64,000 nt of DNA from Liopterus haemorrhoidalis (GCA_963971575.1 OZ020616.1:17205575-17269574), one strand, 5' to 3'. Numbered from the stretch's first letter, positions 19,991 to 31,410 are shown. The notes: generated by a model from the sequence alone, not told the origin. Translations and numbers: made by a program.

Positions 19991-20510
19991 TATAAATACA
20001 AGAATAGCCTTAACAAAAGCTGTATTTGGTAAATTAAAATATTTGTTAACAAATAGAAATATCAGCTTAAAAAATAAAAATCGTGTGATCAGTTGTTACT
20101 TATGGAGTACGTTATTATACGGAAGTGAATGTTGGACTCTAAATCAAAAAACCATAAATAAATGTGGATTATTAGGAAGATTTAAAAAATATCATGGACC
20201 GAAAGAATGACAAATAGTGAGGTTAAAAAAAATGAAAACAAGTAGACAAATAATAAGCAGAATTAAGAAACTTCAATTAGTGTTTGTTGGGCATATTATA
20301 CGTCAGAGGGATTTGGAAGGGAATATTATTAGTGGACAATGTGACGGAAAAAGAGGCAGAGGTCGAAAAAGAAAAACATTAATCTCTAATATAATATGTG
20401 ATACAAAGTTAAACAATTTTCAAACTTTTGTAAGGACTATTGACGACAGAGAATTGTGACATTCCGTGGTAGCCGAAGTCTGTACCAGATAGGCACATGA
20501 TTGGATTTTG

Positions 20511-21189
20511 GATGACACTAAAATTGCACGTTGTCAATTTGACACTGACACTTTTTCACTTGTTGGTCCCTGTTTAGATCTGAAGTTACCAGTCACTTGT
20601 TTCAATGTTTAGGAATTCAATCTGGCATACATGAAATCGTACAAAAAAAGTTTACTTCACTGCCTATTTGGAATCACTTCACTGACGATTAGATTATTTA
20701 GATTTTTGTAAAATTTTGAATGAGGTTAGATTTTGCTGTTGTTCGCTTTGGTTTCGCTTTGGTTCGTGTTTAACCTTCCGCAGTGGTGTTTTTTTGGAAA
20801 TGTATGCCTTTAATAAATATTCAAGTTAGTTCAATAAAAAGTAAACCAAATAAAATCAAGGATAACAAATCCTTGCGATAGATTTATAGGTAATAAACTC
20901 GGTGATCCTGCCCTGAATTCCGGGATAACAAATCTCGCGTTACGGTCCCGGATTACAGCAAATCATTCATTGATTCCTTCATTTGCATACGTCAGGATGA
21001 GATTCAATTTGATTGCTATAGCTGTGATATACAGACAATCTCATTACTGACAGAAAAACATACAGATATACACACATTCATAAACATTTACATTCCGTCG
21101 TGGGCTGCCAAAATTGCAACAAACGTGTTTCTCAGGGAGAAATTTTATATCTCAAATATTTTAGCAATATTTATTTTGAAATAGGGTAT
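20511..21189. other. No assignable gene
   Basis: Mixed-composition sequence without an open frame I can defend. Includes a tract 'gataacaaatc..' repeated at 20863 and 20932, and possibly the LINE 3' UTR at its start. Confidence 0.3.
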
Positions 21190-21440
21190 CTGAGACAAAT
21201 GCATAAAAATATCTTATTTTGTAATACGTACAATAACCAGATCTGATTACTTTGGTGACTGTTGTGGTATAAATAGACTTTTATGGAACCATGTGAATTT
21301 ATAAACCTGGCTTTTAAATTATTGGTTAGGTTTCATTATATTGAGGTTATATTCACTCAAAAACTACATATAGGTAATTTCTTTGCTTTAGGCGGAACTA
21401 AATAGGGGTTTCGTATTTTCGTATTTTTAAATTGTTCAGG
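21190..21440 (+). repeat. MITE fragment shared with 27640-27845 and family D end
   Basis: Tcttattttgtaatacg, accagatctgattactttgg, tgactgttgtggtataaata and aggttatattcactcaaaaa occur inverted at 27640-27845. At 21388 it meets ttaggcggaactaaatagg, a family D terminus. Confidence 0.5.
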
Positions 21441-21639
21441 GCAGTTCGTCAGCCAGTGCTGCACTGTGTCCTCTTCTTCTTTGCAGAATCAGTATAATCT
21501 CTCAGCTCTTTCCAGTATGTGTTAACCTCTTCTGCGTTCCCTGCTCTGGAACTTTAGTTTCTGGTCATGTAGGCTTTTCATTACTTTCAAATAACTAGGC
21601 GCCGAAGACTATTACCACACTACTAAATCAGTATCTACT

Positions 21640-22575
21640 AAATCCTACTACTAAATCAGTATCCATCGCTTCATGAAGTAACAACCAACAACACATTAGT
21701 AAGAAACGATGCGAATGATTGGTTTTTAGCGAATAGATTAAGCCTGAATGAGACAAAAACCAAACATTTATTATTTTCCCTACTGGAAATGCCAAATGGC
21801 ATTAGCCAAGACCCTGTTACATTTTTGGGCATTACCATTGGCGTTAACCTCAGCTGGGAAAGTCATATTGGACAGATCGCCCAGAAATTATGCAGATCGG
21901 TATACTGCATAAGAATCTTAAAATCCAATGTGTCTCGAAATGTTCTATTAACTGCTTATTATGCGCTGTTCGAATCCCATATCACGTATGCGTTGCTGGC
22001 TTGGGGATATTCTACTCATACCCAGCGAATTTTTCGCTTACAGCGACGAGTTGTTAGAATTATTTGTGATCTAAAGTATAGACAGGACTGTCGAAAACAT
22101 TAACATTTTAGGAGTGATGACATTCCCGTGCCTGTACATCTTTCACTGCCTGTGTTACATGCACATAATTAAAAATAAGTTCAATAGCCAACAAGAACTC
22201 CATAGGTATGAGACAAGGGGTAAACACTTAATACGGCCGACTTACACCAGACTCAGTTGTACCAGATATTCGGTTAGTTATTACTCCACCAAATTTTATA
22301 ATATCTTGCCAGAAAATATTAAATGCTTGCCTCCGAGCTCTTTCCGATATACTTTAAAATCGTTTTTCAAGGAAAATCCATTGTATTCATTTGAAGAATT
22401 CTTGGATAATGATTTTAATAACTTGTGTTAAAATGATTTGTACACATATATTTTTATTTAAACTATAATATAATATTTTTTTTCAGTTATACTTATGTTG
22501 ACGTGCCTAAAATGTAAAATTTCAAAGACAAATAAATATTATTATTACTATATTATTACTATTACTATTTCTTTA
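21640..22575 (+). pseudogene. LINE ORF2 C-terminal part with TAT-rich tail
   Basis: Reads NDANDWFLANRLSLNETKTK, then VTFLGITIGVNLSWESHIGQ, LFESHITYALLAWGYSTHTQ and RIFRLQRRVVRIICDLKYR. After a frameshift near 22105 it continues YETRGKHLIRPTYTRLSCTR and FYNILPENIKCLPPSSFRY to a stop at 22431. The polypeptide order is that of Jockey/CR1-like elements after the RT core. A poorly conserved 3' UTR ends in a (TAT/TAC)n-like tail (22528-22572), as expected for target-primed insertion. 5'-truncated and frameshifted. Confidence 0.8.
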
Positions 22576-23230
22576 TAATTTTTGACGCTTTAATTTTGCT
22601 AATTATTTTTTGTCCTATCTCCCAGTCTGGTTGATACTTCTTTGACTAAGGTGTCATTTATTTTCAGCCTTTCCACTTCTTTTAATGAAAAACCCTTATT
22701 TTCAAAAAACTTTTTCCTTTTTACTTCTCATTTTTTATTTTTAAGGTTTTGTAGGTATGACCAAAAAACCCTTATACCGTCATTGTGTCGTTTGTCTGTC
22801 TGTCTGTTCGGTAAAAATCGTAGCCAAACGGCTAAACCTAGAGAGTTGAAATTTGGCATGCTTATACAAATCTTTAACACATAGGAAAAATACTAAAACA
22901 TCTAAAAAACATATCCCCCTAAAAATATAAACAAATATGTGCCCATCGAAAAAAAAAATATATTTTTTTAAATATTTAAGAAATTTATAGAAAACCGTTA
23001 GTACGTGGATTAACGATCAAAATTTTATTTTTGCAAAATAAATTATTTTGATGCGAATTTTGCCAAAATTGTACAAAAAAATGTTTGTCCCACATCCTGT
23101 AGCCCAGATGGTTTAAACTAAAAATCTGAAAAATCAGGTTATGTTTTCGGAAAATAACGCATTTTATTGTGTTTTTTTGGTTGACGATTTACAAAAGTTA
23201 TAATTATGTCACACACTAGACTAGAAGACG

Positions 23231-23298
23231 TATCATGGTGTAATGGTTAGCATACTCGCTAGCTTCTCAGAATTCTAGGTTCGCACCCGGTCAGAGGA
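23231..23298 (+). repeat. tRNA-like module in family A copy
   Basis: A box TGGTGTAATGG (23236-23246) and B box GGTTCGCACCC (23278-23288), separated by 31 nt, resembling the promoter parts of a Glu/Asp-type tRNA. No cloverleaf acceptor stem is convincing. Confidence 0.55.
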
Positions 23299-23562
23299 GA
23301 CAATTTTATTTTATTTTTTTTTCATTTTTATTTTCTTTAAATTATTTTGTCAAAATTCTCGTTATATTTTGGCAAATGTTGCATTTATTTTTTAAGAGCA
23401 TAAATTTAATAACCAGTTAGAATGTTGGAATTATATTTTCATTCTATATCTCATGTATACGAAACCAAAGGGGCGGAGCATATGACAACCAATGGAAGCC
23501 ATAGGCGCAATTTTCAAAATCTTAATGAACCTTGCTATATAAAATAATACTGCACATATCTA

Positions 23563-24230
23563 TACAATGTTCCGTAACTGCACACCTAACTACCGCGGTA
23601 GCGGTTACGGTAATGTCGTGGTAAGTTGTGGTTACCCAGTGGTTACCTGAAAACGAGCTTTAGTTACGGAACGGTAGTCACACTTCACAGCTGATAAAAC
23701 AGATAACTGAACTGTCCTTTTATGGACGTTATAGGTTATAGATATTCTCTTACAAACTTTTTAATAAAAATATTTGTTTTATTAGTACTTGTTTACAATG
23801 GCACATTATATAAGAACATATATGATTTTTCCCGATATTATTTTTCACGACATCGATCAATATTACTAAAAATCAGTTACTTACACTCATTCTTACTGTT
23901 TTAATTATAGACTATAGTAAAATAATATTATAATTTACTACTTGCACTACAAAGAAACGATTAATTCCCTCCACTTAACTCTCGCCTTATTGTAATTGTT
24001 TTGAAAATCCCGCCTTTTGTAGTTTACATTAGATCTGAAGTTTGTAGTGGGAGAAAATAACCACACTAACCGCGATATTTCTACAGTTAGTTTGGTTACA
24101 AAAAAGTAACCAAAATTTTCAGTAATCGCGGTCCGAAACCTAACAATTTTCCTGAAAAGGTTAATGTCGTACACTTTCGGAACGGGAAACTTCAACCGCG
24201 GTTACTTTCGTCGAGTAATGGAACATTGTA
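23563..24230. mobile_element. PIF/Harbinger MITE (668 bp) with empty-site support
   Basis: Ends TACAATGTTCCGTAACTGC and the complement of CGAGTAATGGAACATTGTA are inverted. Flanks are cta (23560-23562) and tta (24231-24233). Other family A copies read tatTTAgaaac at this place (16440s and 56500s, reversed), giving the empty site and a 3-bp TTA duplication, one copy mutated. The interior has paired 'ccgcggt' and 'ggttac' motifs. Confidence 0.75.
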
Positions 24231-24475
24231 TTAGAAACCTAAATAATGGTATTAGGTATTCGAATAAAAATTAACAAAAAAATATTTTAACATAAAATTT
24301 GTTTTAAAAGCTCTTAGATTAACAGATGATAAATTATTTTAAAAATATCGTTCATTTTGCCGTGATTACTACAAAGCAAAATTTGTCCTACACACTCAGC
24401 ATGCCGTCTTCACTTATTATTTACCTGCGAAATCCTGAAATGTGTGAAAATTCACACTTCACATCAATTGTTTTT

Positions 24476-25040
24476 GTAGTATTTCCTTCGTTTTTATTCA
24501 TTTCTCTTAAGCAGGCCTGTAGAATATTCTTGTTATGCCCTTTGAATATTCCTTGCTCATATTTCATAGCCCTTCTACCGGCCTCTTTCTTTATTTTTGT
24601 TCTTTCGCTCTCCTTCAAGACAATGTAATCCAGTGTATTCCAGTCCAGTCCCAGTACCCACTTGAAGTATTGTGTTTGTAGTTGTTCTATTCTGGTTTTC
24701 GTAGGTAAAATCAAATAGGTAAATGGAAAAATTGGGGAGGAGAGAAAGGAAAGAACAATGGAGCTGGAAAGGAATGTATATATATATATATATATATATA
24801 TTTATACTTTTGACTAAAGAATCAAACATCATTTTTCTAATGTTGTACTCCTAACCGAACCTTCTTTCGCCGATACTCCATATTTGTTTTGATGCGACTT
24901 TTGCTTTCTTCACCATTTCATTTATGTGTTGTTCCAAACTCCCATTTCCTTTGAAATAGTAGCCGAGGTACTTAAAACTCTTTATCTTTTTCTACGATTA
25001 CTCCTTTCCAGCTCCATTGCTCTTCCTCCCCCATTTTTCC
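24476..25040 (-). pseudogene. LINE RT C-terminal fragment with local inversion
   Basis: The - strand reads FKYLGYYFKGNGSLEQHINE and KQIWSIGERRFG (24840-24990), then, after a TA repeat and rearrangement, EQLQTQYFKWVLGLDWNTLD and RAMKYEQGIFKGHNKNI (24500-24690). The family signature is KWVLG.D..TP.YIV..E followed by AG.RA..FE. A 70-bp segment at 24705-24775 recurs inverted at about 25000-25070, so the fragment contains a local inverted duplication. It is truncated at its 3' side by the family A end. Confidence 0.65.
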
Positions 25041-25079
25041 ATTTACCTATTTGATTTTACCTACGAAAACAAAATTGAA

Positions 25080-25460
25080 ACAATTACAATAATTTACTAA
25101 TTATCGGTCTCTTTCTTTATTGTCAGTCTGTCTATTCGTCCATCTATCTGTCTATCTATCTGTCAATCTCTCTCTCCCCTCTTCCTCTCTCACCCCTCTT
25201 TTTCTCTCTCTTTATTTTTTGTCCTTTTCTAACACACTTCTCTACTCCGTCAACCAGAAACCTTTGATACTAATCCTCCAAGTGATTCACCAATTTTTCC
25301 ATTACAATATTGCTGTAATTTTCTCTCTCTCTCTATCTCTCTTTCTTTCTCTACCTCCCCCCTCTCTCTCCACCCCCCCTCTCTCTCTATCTCATGGTTT
25401 TATGTCTAACTTTCGTCACAGGCACTGTCAATCTAATTTTTGGCCACATTTCCACACATT
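25080..25460. repeat. Pyrimidine-rich low-complexity tract
   Basis: Long runs of ctgtctatc, tctctctc, ctcccctc and similar on the + strand, interrupted by about 100 bp of ordinary sequence near 25240-25320. Any open frame here is a composition artefact. Confidence 0.7.
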
Positions 25461-26600
25461 CTCATCGTCTAATAAATAACGATAGAGATCATTGGGTAAT
25501 TTGTACTTTGATAATAGCTATAGTATAGATAATGGCTAATGACTTTTAAATGTCAAAAAACACAGAGCACAATATATTAAGAACGGACACAGGCAGCAAA
25601 AAAAAAAAATAGTACGTTCCCTCTAGGAATGTACCAATGAACTAAACAACAACAACCGCCAAATTTAAATTTTACTATCTGATTTACGTTCATAATTACT
25701 ATTATTATTGTATTAAATATATTTCATTATTTATATTATCAAAAGTTTTACAATTAACAAAGAAATACATATATATTTAATAATCCATATACATTAATAG
25801 AACATATAAATAAGGAATTTAAATAAATAAATCTAAATAAAAGGTGTAAGCTATTTATTTTTGAAACACAAAATTATACACAACATTAAATATTATTTTA
25901 AACACAACCTTATAATTACTAATTACAAAAACTGTATTAATAAAATTGGAGGCTATACCTGTTTTTTTATTTTTTCGGCCTCATATTTGGTTTCTACATA
26001 TTTCAGATCATTATAAGACAATATCCGCAAAAAATCAATTTTGGTCCGTCTTCCCGAGATGTATAATGTATGTATCAAATACAGTATAAGATGACCAAAA
26101 TTGGAAATAAAACTCTATTACTTGAACCACGTATTTGAAAATTAACAAGCTTAAATGCGTATTACTTCAACACCAACTGTCATGTGTTTGACAGCTAATG
26201 GCGGCTGATCTACAGCTAAAACACGACGCTTCTGATCGTTTGATGTCGGGTATATTCGTAATTTATTTTGCACTCTGTCGCCATCTACCAATGTACCAGA
26301 AAACTAAAACTCGAACCAAGGTCATTACATGCCAGTGGCACCCGGGTGGTCAAAAAATTTCTAGAAAATTTCAAACAAAAAATGTGCCAACCAAAATATG
26401 CCATCTTTGATATTACTTAAAAGAAACAGAAAATGTCATTACAAAAATTTAAAAAATAACAAAATTGTACAAGTTCTATATTCTGAAGCCCTGCTTCATC
26501 ATTCCTAACGATGAATTTAATTTAAATATGCTAAAATACTTGATCAGATGGGAAAATTAATGGAATATTTACAAAATTTAAGTCACCTTTGACAGCTGTT
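25461..26600. other. No gene; upstream region of the second host gene
   Basis: AT-rich until about 26040. From 26170 to 26320 the sequence is GC-balanced (taatggcggctgatctac, ctgtcgccatctaccaatg) and could be promoter or 5' UTR of the gene that starts at 26601. The 'aataaaattggaggctatac' block at 25937 recurs at 45069, so at least part is repeat. Confidence 0.35.
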
Positions 26601-26671
26601 ATGACAAAACAATTTTTTGGTAACAATTTGGTTGTCGCCGCGTCAGCTGCAACAGCTTTTGGTGTATCATC
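26601..26671 (+). CDS. Coding exon 1 of the small three-exon gene
   Basis: ATG at 26601; 23 codons plus TC, then donor gtgagt. GC-balanced codons (gtcgccgcgtcagct) stand out from the AT-rich surroundings. Confidence 0.6.
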
Positions 26672-27166
26672 GTGAGTGTAATACAGTGTAATAAAAAATC
26701 ATTTAATAATAAAAAAATTATTCTTAGTTTAGTGGGATATTATTATTACCAAAGATTTTTTGGATCATCTCGAGATTCTTACATTGATCTAAGACGAAGG
26801 ATACCATCTTACTCACAATTCATGTCGGAAAAAACGGAACTTGTCCAGGTAATTAATATTTTTTTCTCTTGGCATCCTTAACAGCTTATAAATAATCTTT
26901 AGGCAAAATGTTCGTTTGCCACATTGCCACAAAAATTGGACCATAACGCCTTTTGTCCACGAAGCGTATTTTTATTGACGCGTACAAGATTACACTCATT
27001 GAATAAAAATACTAAAGGAAAGAGTATTACATGCTATTTGGGAAGACCAAGATGGTCTTTCAAAATGGCGGACAATAGTTTTCGGCTGTACAGTGGCGTA
27101 GGACTATTTATTAAAATAATTGTGATCGGTAAAAATGAAAAAATTACTATTTCAAAAGAAGTTTAA
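26601..27166 (+). CDS. Small three-exon gene, one hydrophobic segment
   Basis: Exons 26601-26671, 26728-26848 and 26903-27166 join in phase (2, then 0) with donors GTGAGT and GTAATT and acceptors ttcttag and atctttag, giving 151 codons. The protein starts MTKQFFGNNLVVAASAATAF with a hydrophobic stretch to about residue 30, then QRFFGSSRDSYIDLRRR, a basic region such as a mitochondrial or membrane-anchored small protein may have. The third exon is basic and ends GVGLFIKIIVIGKNEKITIS, a second apolar segment. Both introns are short (56 and 54 nt), normal for insects. An aataaa follows at about 27189. I do not recognise the family; exon 3 is the least certain. Confidence 0.6.
26728..26848 (+). 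CDS. Coding exon 2 of the small three-exon gene
   Basis: Acceptor ttcttag; one base completes Ser, then 40 codons (LVGYYYYQRFFGSSRDSYID...FMSEKTELVQ) end at CAG|gtaatt. Confidence 0.65.
26903..27166 (+). CDS. Coding exon 3 of the small three-exon gene
   Basis: Acceptor aatctttag; 87 codons (AKCSFATLPQKLDHNAF...) to TAA at 27164-27166. Confidence 0.55.
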   Translation, partial: AKCSFATLPQKLDHNAFCPRSVFLLTRTRLHSLNKNTKGKSITCYLGRPRWSFKMADNSFRLYSGVGLFIKIIVIGKNEKITISKEV

Positions 27167-27252
27167 GATATAAGAGATACAAATAATTAATAAAACACTT
27201 TTACACATTTGTAATTTATTATTAAAAAATTAATGATACGCAAAAGTAAATA

Positions 27253-28985
27253 AAAATAGGCTATTCCAAACGTTTAGGCGGAACTAGATTTTGCAATCTA
27301 GTTACTTTCATCGTTTAAATCGTGCTTTTTGGCAGTTTTGTTTAAGCTTTGTATAAAAAATAAATCATATTATCTGTCTCATTTTGTAATACGAAACTAA
27401 CAGGGAAACTTAATTTTTTATGTTGTATATTTAAAATATCATCTTAGGGTGGTAATTCTGAAGTAACACCTTTCAAAATATTTGACAATTCATAATTGAC
27501 ATTAAATTATATGTCAACTTACTAACACAAATTGTATAAAACACAAATTGACAAGTATTTCAAATATATTTTATACAACCAGAACAGAAATTATGAATAA
27601 GCGAAATAAGATGAAATAAATATTTGTATATAATTCAAAATATTAGACATGTCAAACACAAATTTGACATGTCAATTTGGTATCTGACATGTAGTTTTTG
27701 AGTGAATATAACCTCAGTATAATGAAACTTCACCAAAAATGTAAAAGCCAGATTTACAAGTTTACATGGTTTCAAAAAAGTCTATTTACACCACAACAGT
27801 CACCGAAGTAACCAGATCTATGGTCTATTTCAAAGTAGAAAAAAGTAGATAGCGCTGCGAACCGAGTACGATTTACACTGATCAAATACAATATAGCGGA
27901 AAATTTAAAATAAGTTACAACTAGGACATGGACGTAGCAACTGGGTTAGCAAGTGATTTTTTTTTTTTTTTTTAATATAAAAAATGTTAATAAGATATTG
28001 AAATAAACAAGGCAGATAATACACTTACGTTATTTATACTACATAAATTCAGTTTAATGGAAAATTTGAAAAGGTAAAAAAATATTAATTTTAAAAATTA
28101 TGTACTATATATAAAAAGAGAGATTTGACTAAAAGAGTTTGAACAAAGCAATAAAACAAACAATATATCTTCAGAGCTAAAGTTTCTTATTTAAATAATT
28201 ATTGTAAATACAAATTAAAAATATATGTATATATGAAGGTCTAAAAATTATATCAATAACTTCTTCTTTGGGCACAATCAGCTGGGCGGTTTTTTGGCCT
28301 CACATTAGTCCTCTCTCTTGATCTGTTAATTTTCAAGTGTCAAAAAATATTTATATGTCAGATAACCTAAAAAATATATAACTGCGTAAAAACAAATTAC
28401 ATGGAGAATTTTCTCCATAAAATCTACGCCAAGAACATAAATAAAAGTCTAAATAGGTAAATAATAACAAAATATATGAGAAAAATTAAATAATATAAAT
28501 AAGATATATTTCCAATGTACGACACTGAACATCTGTCAACTTGGACTAAAAACAATATTTTTACAGTGTAATAGGGATGACGATCTGAACCAATCCGAAG
28601 CAAGGACAAACAGCTCCTATCTTCTTACACACATTTTTCTACTTTGAAATAGACCATAGTTTCGTATTACAAATTGAGACAGATTATACTTACAATAAAC
28701 ATTTTTTGGTTAAGGTTAATATCATTTTAAAATGTCAGTTTCTTTATATTTTGATTTTTTGTGTCATTCTTAATACAAATTTTCCATTTATTTAATTTTT
28801 TGTCATTAAAATATGTAAAAAAGTATTTCATTTTTGACATGTCATTCGTTTTCATGGTTTCAGTGTTCAAATTAAAATTTTTACATGTGAAAAATGAAAT
28901 AACTCAAGCAAGGTTCCTACTCGTGACAACCTAAAAGAACGAAATTACCATTTAGTTACGCCTAAACGTTTGGAATAGCCTGTAC
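27253..28985. mobile_element. MITE family D with a nested element
   Basis: Ends aggctattccaaacgtttag and its complement ctaaacgtttggaatagcct are inverted, followed inside by gcggaactagattttgcaat on the left and the taaaagaacgaaattacc block on the right. The D body is split at 27371 by another element (to 28674). Compare the uninterrupted copy at 29248-29641. Confidence 0.75.
27371..28674. mobile_element. Element nested in family D (family E)
   Basis: Ends atctgtctcattttgtaata with cgaaacta and their complement (tagtttcgtattacaaa, ttgagacagat) are inverted, and D sequence (aaatcat/actta) continues on both sides, with 'tat' possibly duplicated. The interior shares a 150-bp block with 21190-21400 in reverse. 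No transposase readable. Confidence 0.65.
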
Positions 28986-28997
28986 ATACATATATGC

Positions 28998-29231
28998 ATG
29001 CACTTTTGTAAGGACAAACCAGATCTAGTTATTTTGGTTACTTTTATACTGTATTACTGACTTTAAATGTTAATTAAAAATATTCCTTACGCTGTAAAAC
29101 CGACTTTAGATTTATGGGTTTTGATCTTTATTTAGAAAGTGACATTTTTTATAATTACCAACATGACATAAGTTTCAAAGGTGCACACTATTGAATACAA
29201 AATTTCTTAGTTATTACAAAAGTGAACAGCA
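28998..29231. mobile_element. Short MITE (family F)
   Basis: Ends gcacttttgtaaggacaaac and the complement of tattacaaaagtgaacagc are inverted. The block agatctagttattttggtta, then acgctgtaaaaccgactt, recurs inverted at 34165-34285. Confidence 0.55.
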
Positions 29232-29247
29232 AATACAGAACTTATAC

Positions 29248-29641
29248 AGTATGTTCCAAACGGTTAGGCGGAACTAAATGGGAATTTCGTTCTTTTAGGT
29301 TATCACGAGAAGAGACCTTGCTTAGGTTATTTCATTTTTCACGTTGGAATGTCAAAATTTAAAATTCCAACAATGAAACCATGGAAACGAATGACATGTC
29401 AAAATTAAATTATTTTTTTTTTACATATTTTAATGACAAAAAAATAAATTAATGGGGAATTTGTATTAAGAATGACACAAAAAATCAAAATATAAAGAAA
29501 ATGATATTAACCTTAACCAAAAAATGTATATTTTAAGTATGATTTACACAGCTTAAACAAAACGGACGAAAAGCACGATTTAAACGATGAAAGTAACTAG
29601 ATTGCAAAATCTAGTTCCGCCTAACCGTTTGGAACAGACTT
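29248..29641. mobile_element. MITE family D, complete copy (about 394 bp)
   Basis: Ends agtatgttccaaacggttag with gcggaacta and their near-perfect inverted partner (tagttccgcctaaccgttt, ggaacagact). Interior tccatggtttca-type (inverted), attaagaatgacacaaaaaa and gctt-aaacaaaac blocks match 27255, 28700-28980 and 35109-35515. TSD not clear. This copy defines the family. Confidence 0.8.
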
Positions 29642-30459
29642 TAGCAGAAAATTATGACAGTACTTCATTGTCCACAAGTAACGTGTATGTTTTATGATTT
29701 ATCAAAATCTCATTAATTCAAATACATAATATGAATAGAAAATACTTACGAATGAAAAGTATTTCTTTTAGTCTTTGTATTTTGCGTTTTTGCTCAGCCG
29801 TAGACAGTATAGCTAACTATTTTGACAAGATATCAAATTTCAGGTTAAATGCGTAGTTTTATATTAAATTACAAAATAACTAAAAACTATTTTAGCCCTG
29901 TCTTTTATATATGATGTACAAATTATAAATATACTTTAAATTATCAAAATAATCGTTAATAAACACTTTTTAATACGAAAACTACAAAATACTGGCAGCC
30001 ATTGCTTTCGTTGGAGTAACGTCATTTCCGTCACAAATTTGTATGTTTACGCTGCTAAGAATTTTATTATGATCATTTGCGATTATTTAAGAGAAATGTT
30101 TATACCAGTGGCGTGCAGTGAATTTTTGAACGGTCTTTTTATAATTTATATAATATACCTACATTTTGATAAATTGAAATTTTTTAAATTGTTTTTTTAA
30201 TAAATTTTTTAAGATATTACTTTTTACCTTTTATACAATAACTTTTTGTAAATTATTTTCGCTATTTTTGATATTTCTAATAATAAAATATTAATAACTT
30301 TTTGAATTAAATTAATTCCATATTTGACAGAATTAAATTCACCCAATAAATTGAAAAAGATGACAAATTCTTTTCTTGTCAGTATAATAATAAGAAATAG
30401 TAACAAATTAGTATTTAAGGTTAATCTTAAACAAACTAGCACTAAAAAAATTATTGCTT
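29642..30459. other. No gene established; one possible - strand exon
   Basis: AT-rich. On the - strand, 29750-29813 reads LSTAEQKRKIQRLKEILFI between a tagttag acceptor-like site and a strong gtaagtattt donor, which could be an exon of an unseen gene. Otherwise nothing is supported. Confidence 0.25.
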
Positions 30460-31410
30460 TTGACTCAGAACTAGAGTATCGGGAAAACCGCGTTTTCGGT
30501 TTCGGTTTTTCAAGTTTTATATTTTTTCTACTCAGAAATCCACTAAATAAATCAATAAATTTTTATTATTTGTTGAAATACACTATTCGCGACTCCAAAT
30601 AACAGTGATACATCTAGTGGCGGCTTGGTAAATTAAACAAGCGTATATTTGTATAATATTTGTAGTGTGTTGTGCTGCAGTTTATATGAATTAAGACGTA
30701 TTTTTAAATATAGTGACTTAAATACAGTGCTTTTTTGCCGAAATATTGTTTGAACTGATAAATATTAAGAAAAAACTTCTGACATATACGCTTCTCGTCG
30801 GGCATCAACTGTCGTACGCAGCGCCGCCAACGTTAGTTTGAGTTGCGAATTGTACTGTACAATAAAAAAACCAATACTAATAAAAAAAAAAAACATACAA
30901 TAATTATACACTACAACCTACGTAGCATACTAACTTAAGGTTTATTTAAATAAAAGGCTTTTAAAAACACTAAACTATTTAAATGTTTATCGTTTAAACG
31001 TGAACGCAATTTAGTGCAGAAGTTGCCGCTTAATGAAAATGTTCTTTCGGCATAGGTGGATGTTGCTTTAATAGTGAATAGTGCACTCTGGCGCACTGAC
31101 TTTCCCATGCGCATTGCGTCTGACGCCAATACACTTCTTTATGTTTGATATCTAATAAAAAAGAAAGTCTAATTGGTAGCATACATTATACACCTATCTA
31201 CTGATATTTTTTTTTAATCTAATAAAACCTTTATTCAAGAATAATACATTTGTTGCCACATTTGAGAGATTTTCTTCTTACCTTTGCATCTTTTTTCTTA
31301 AGGATTAATTTCTTAAAGATTTTAATGCGGTTTTGCGGTTTCGGTTTTTGCACTGAAAACCGCGTTTTGCGGTTCGGTTATAACCGTTTCATAAACACTA
31401 CTCAATACTA
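30460..31410. mobile_element. hAT relic with CGGTTT-rich ends
   Basis: Both ends carry multiple ccgcgttttcggtttcggtt-type motifs in inverted arrangement (30475-30515 and 31325-31390). Between them the - strand holds a hAT dimerisation-domain remnant. Exact termini and TSD not resolved. Confidence 0.5.
30935..31140 (-). pseudogene. hAT transposase C-terminal dimerisation domain
   Basis: Reads STYAERTFSLSGNFCTKLRS, then RLNDKHLNSLVFLKAFYLN. The pattern ST..ER.FS.....RSRL....LN.L.FLK is the hATC region of hAT transposases. N-terminal parts are missing. Confidence 0.75.

Larger units (their letters stand above)
18603..20510 (+). pseudogene. LINE reverse transcriptase fragment interrupted by mariner
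   Basis: Before the mariner (18621-18836): MIMTLKAESQENLRLIVNKV and EEIGLKLNPDRSLYMVISKK, the RT region after the catalytic box. After it (19992-20460): DINTRIALTKAVFGKLKYLL, SCYLWSTLLYGSECWTLNQK, LQLVFVGHIIRQRDLEGN and GKRGRGRKRKTLIS. The order matches RTE/craniate-like ORF2 proteins. A segment of the LINE is missing between the halves, so the mariner insertion was accompanied or followed by a deletion. Stops and frameshifts are present. Confidence 0.7.
22743..24475 (+). mobile_element. Family A microsatellite element with nested Harbinger MITE
   Basis: Runs from aaggttttgtaggtatgacc and gtttgtctgtctgtctgttc through gtaaaaatcgtagccaaacg, the tRNA-like module at 23231-23296 and gcgcaattttcaaaatctta. 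It is broken by a MITE (23563-24230), resumes with ttagaaacctaaataatgg and ends with ACCTGCGAAATCCTGAAATG and the palindrome GTGTGAAAATTCACAC (24442-24457). Comparison with 16429 and 56495 shows the uninterrupted order, so the MITE is younger. Confidence 0.7.

Noticed and set aside
23231..23298. Functional tRNA gene
   Set aside because: A and B boxes are present but no acceptor stem or anticodon arm folds convincingly, and the segment recurs inside family A copies.
24575..24832. 85-codon frame with repeated Ile-Tyr
   Set aside because: Covers a (TA)n run in a rearranged LINE fragment; the other frame has the LINE motifs.
25120..25479. 119-codon frame rich in Leu, Ser and Phe
   Set aside because: Low-complexity pyrimidine tract.
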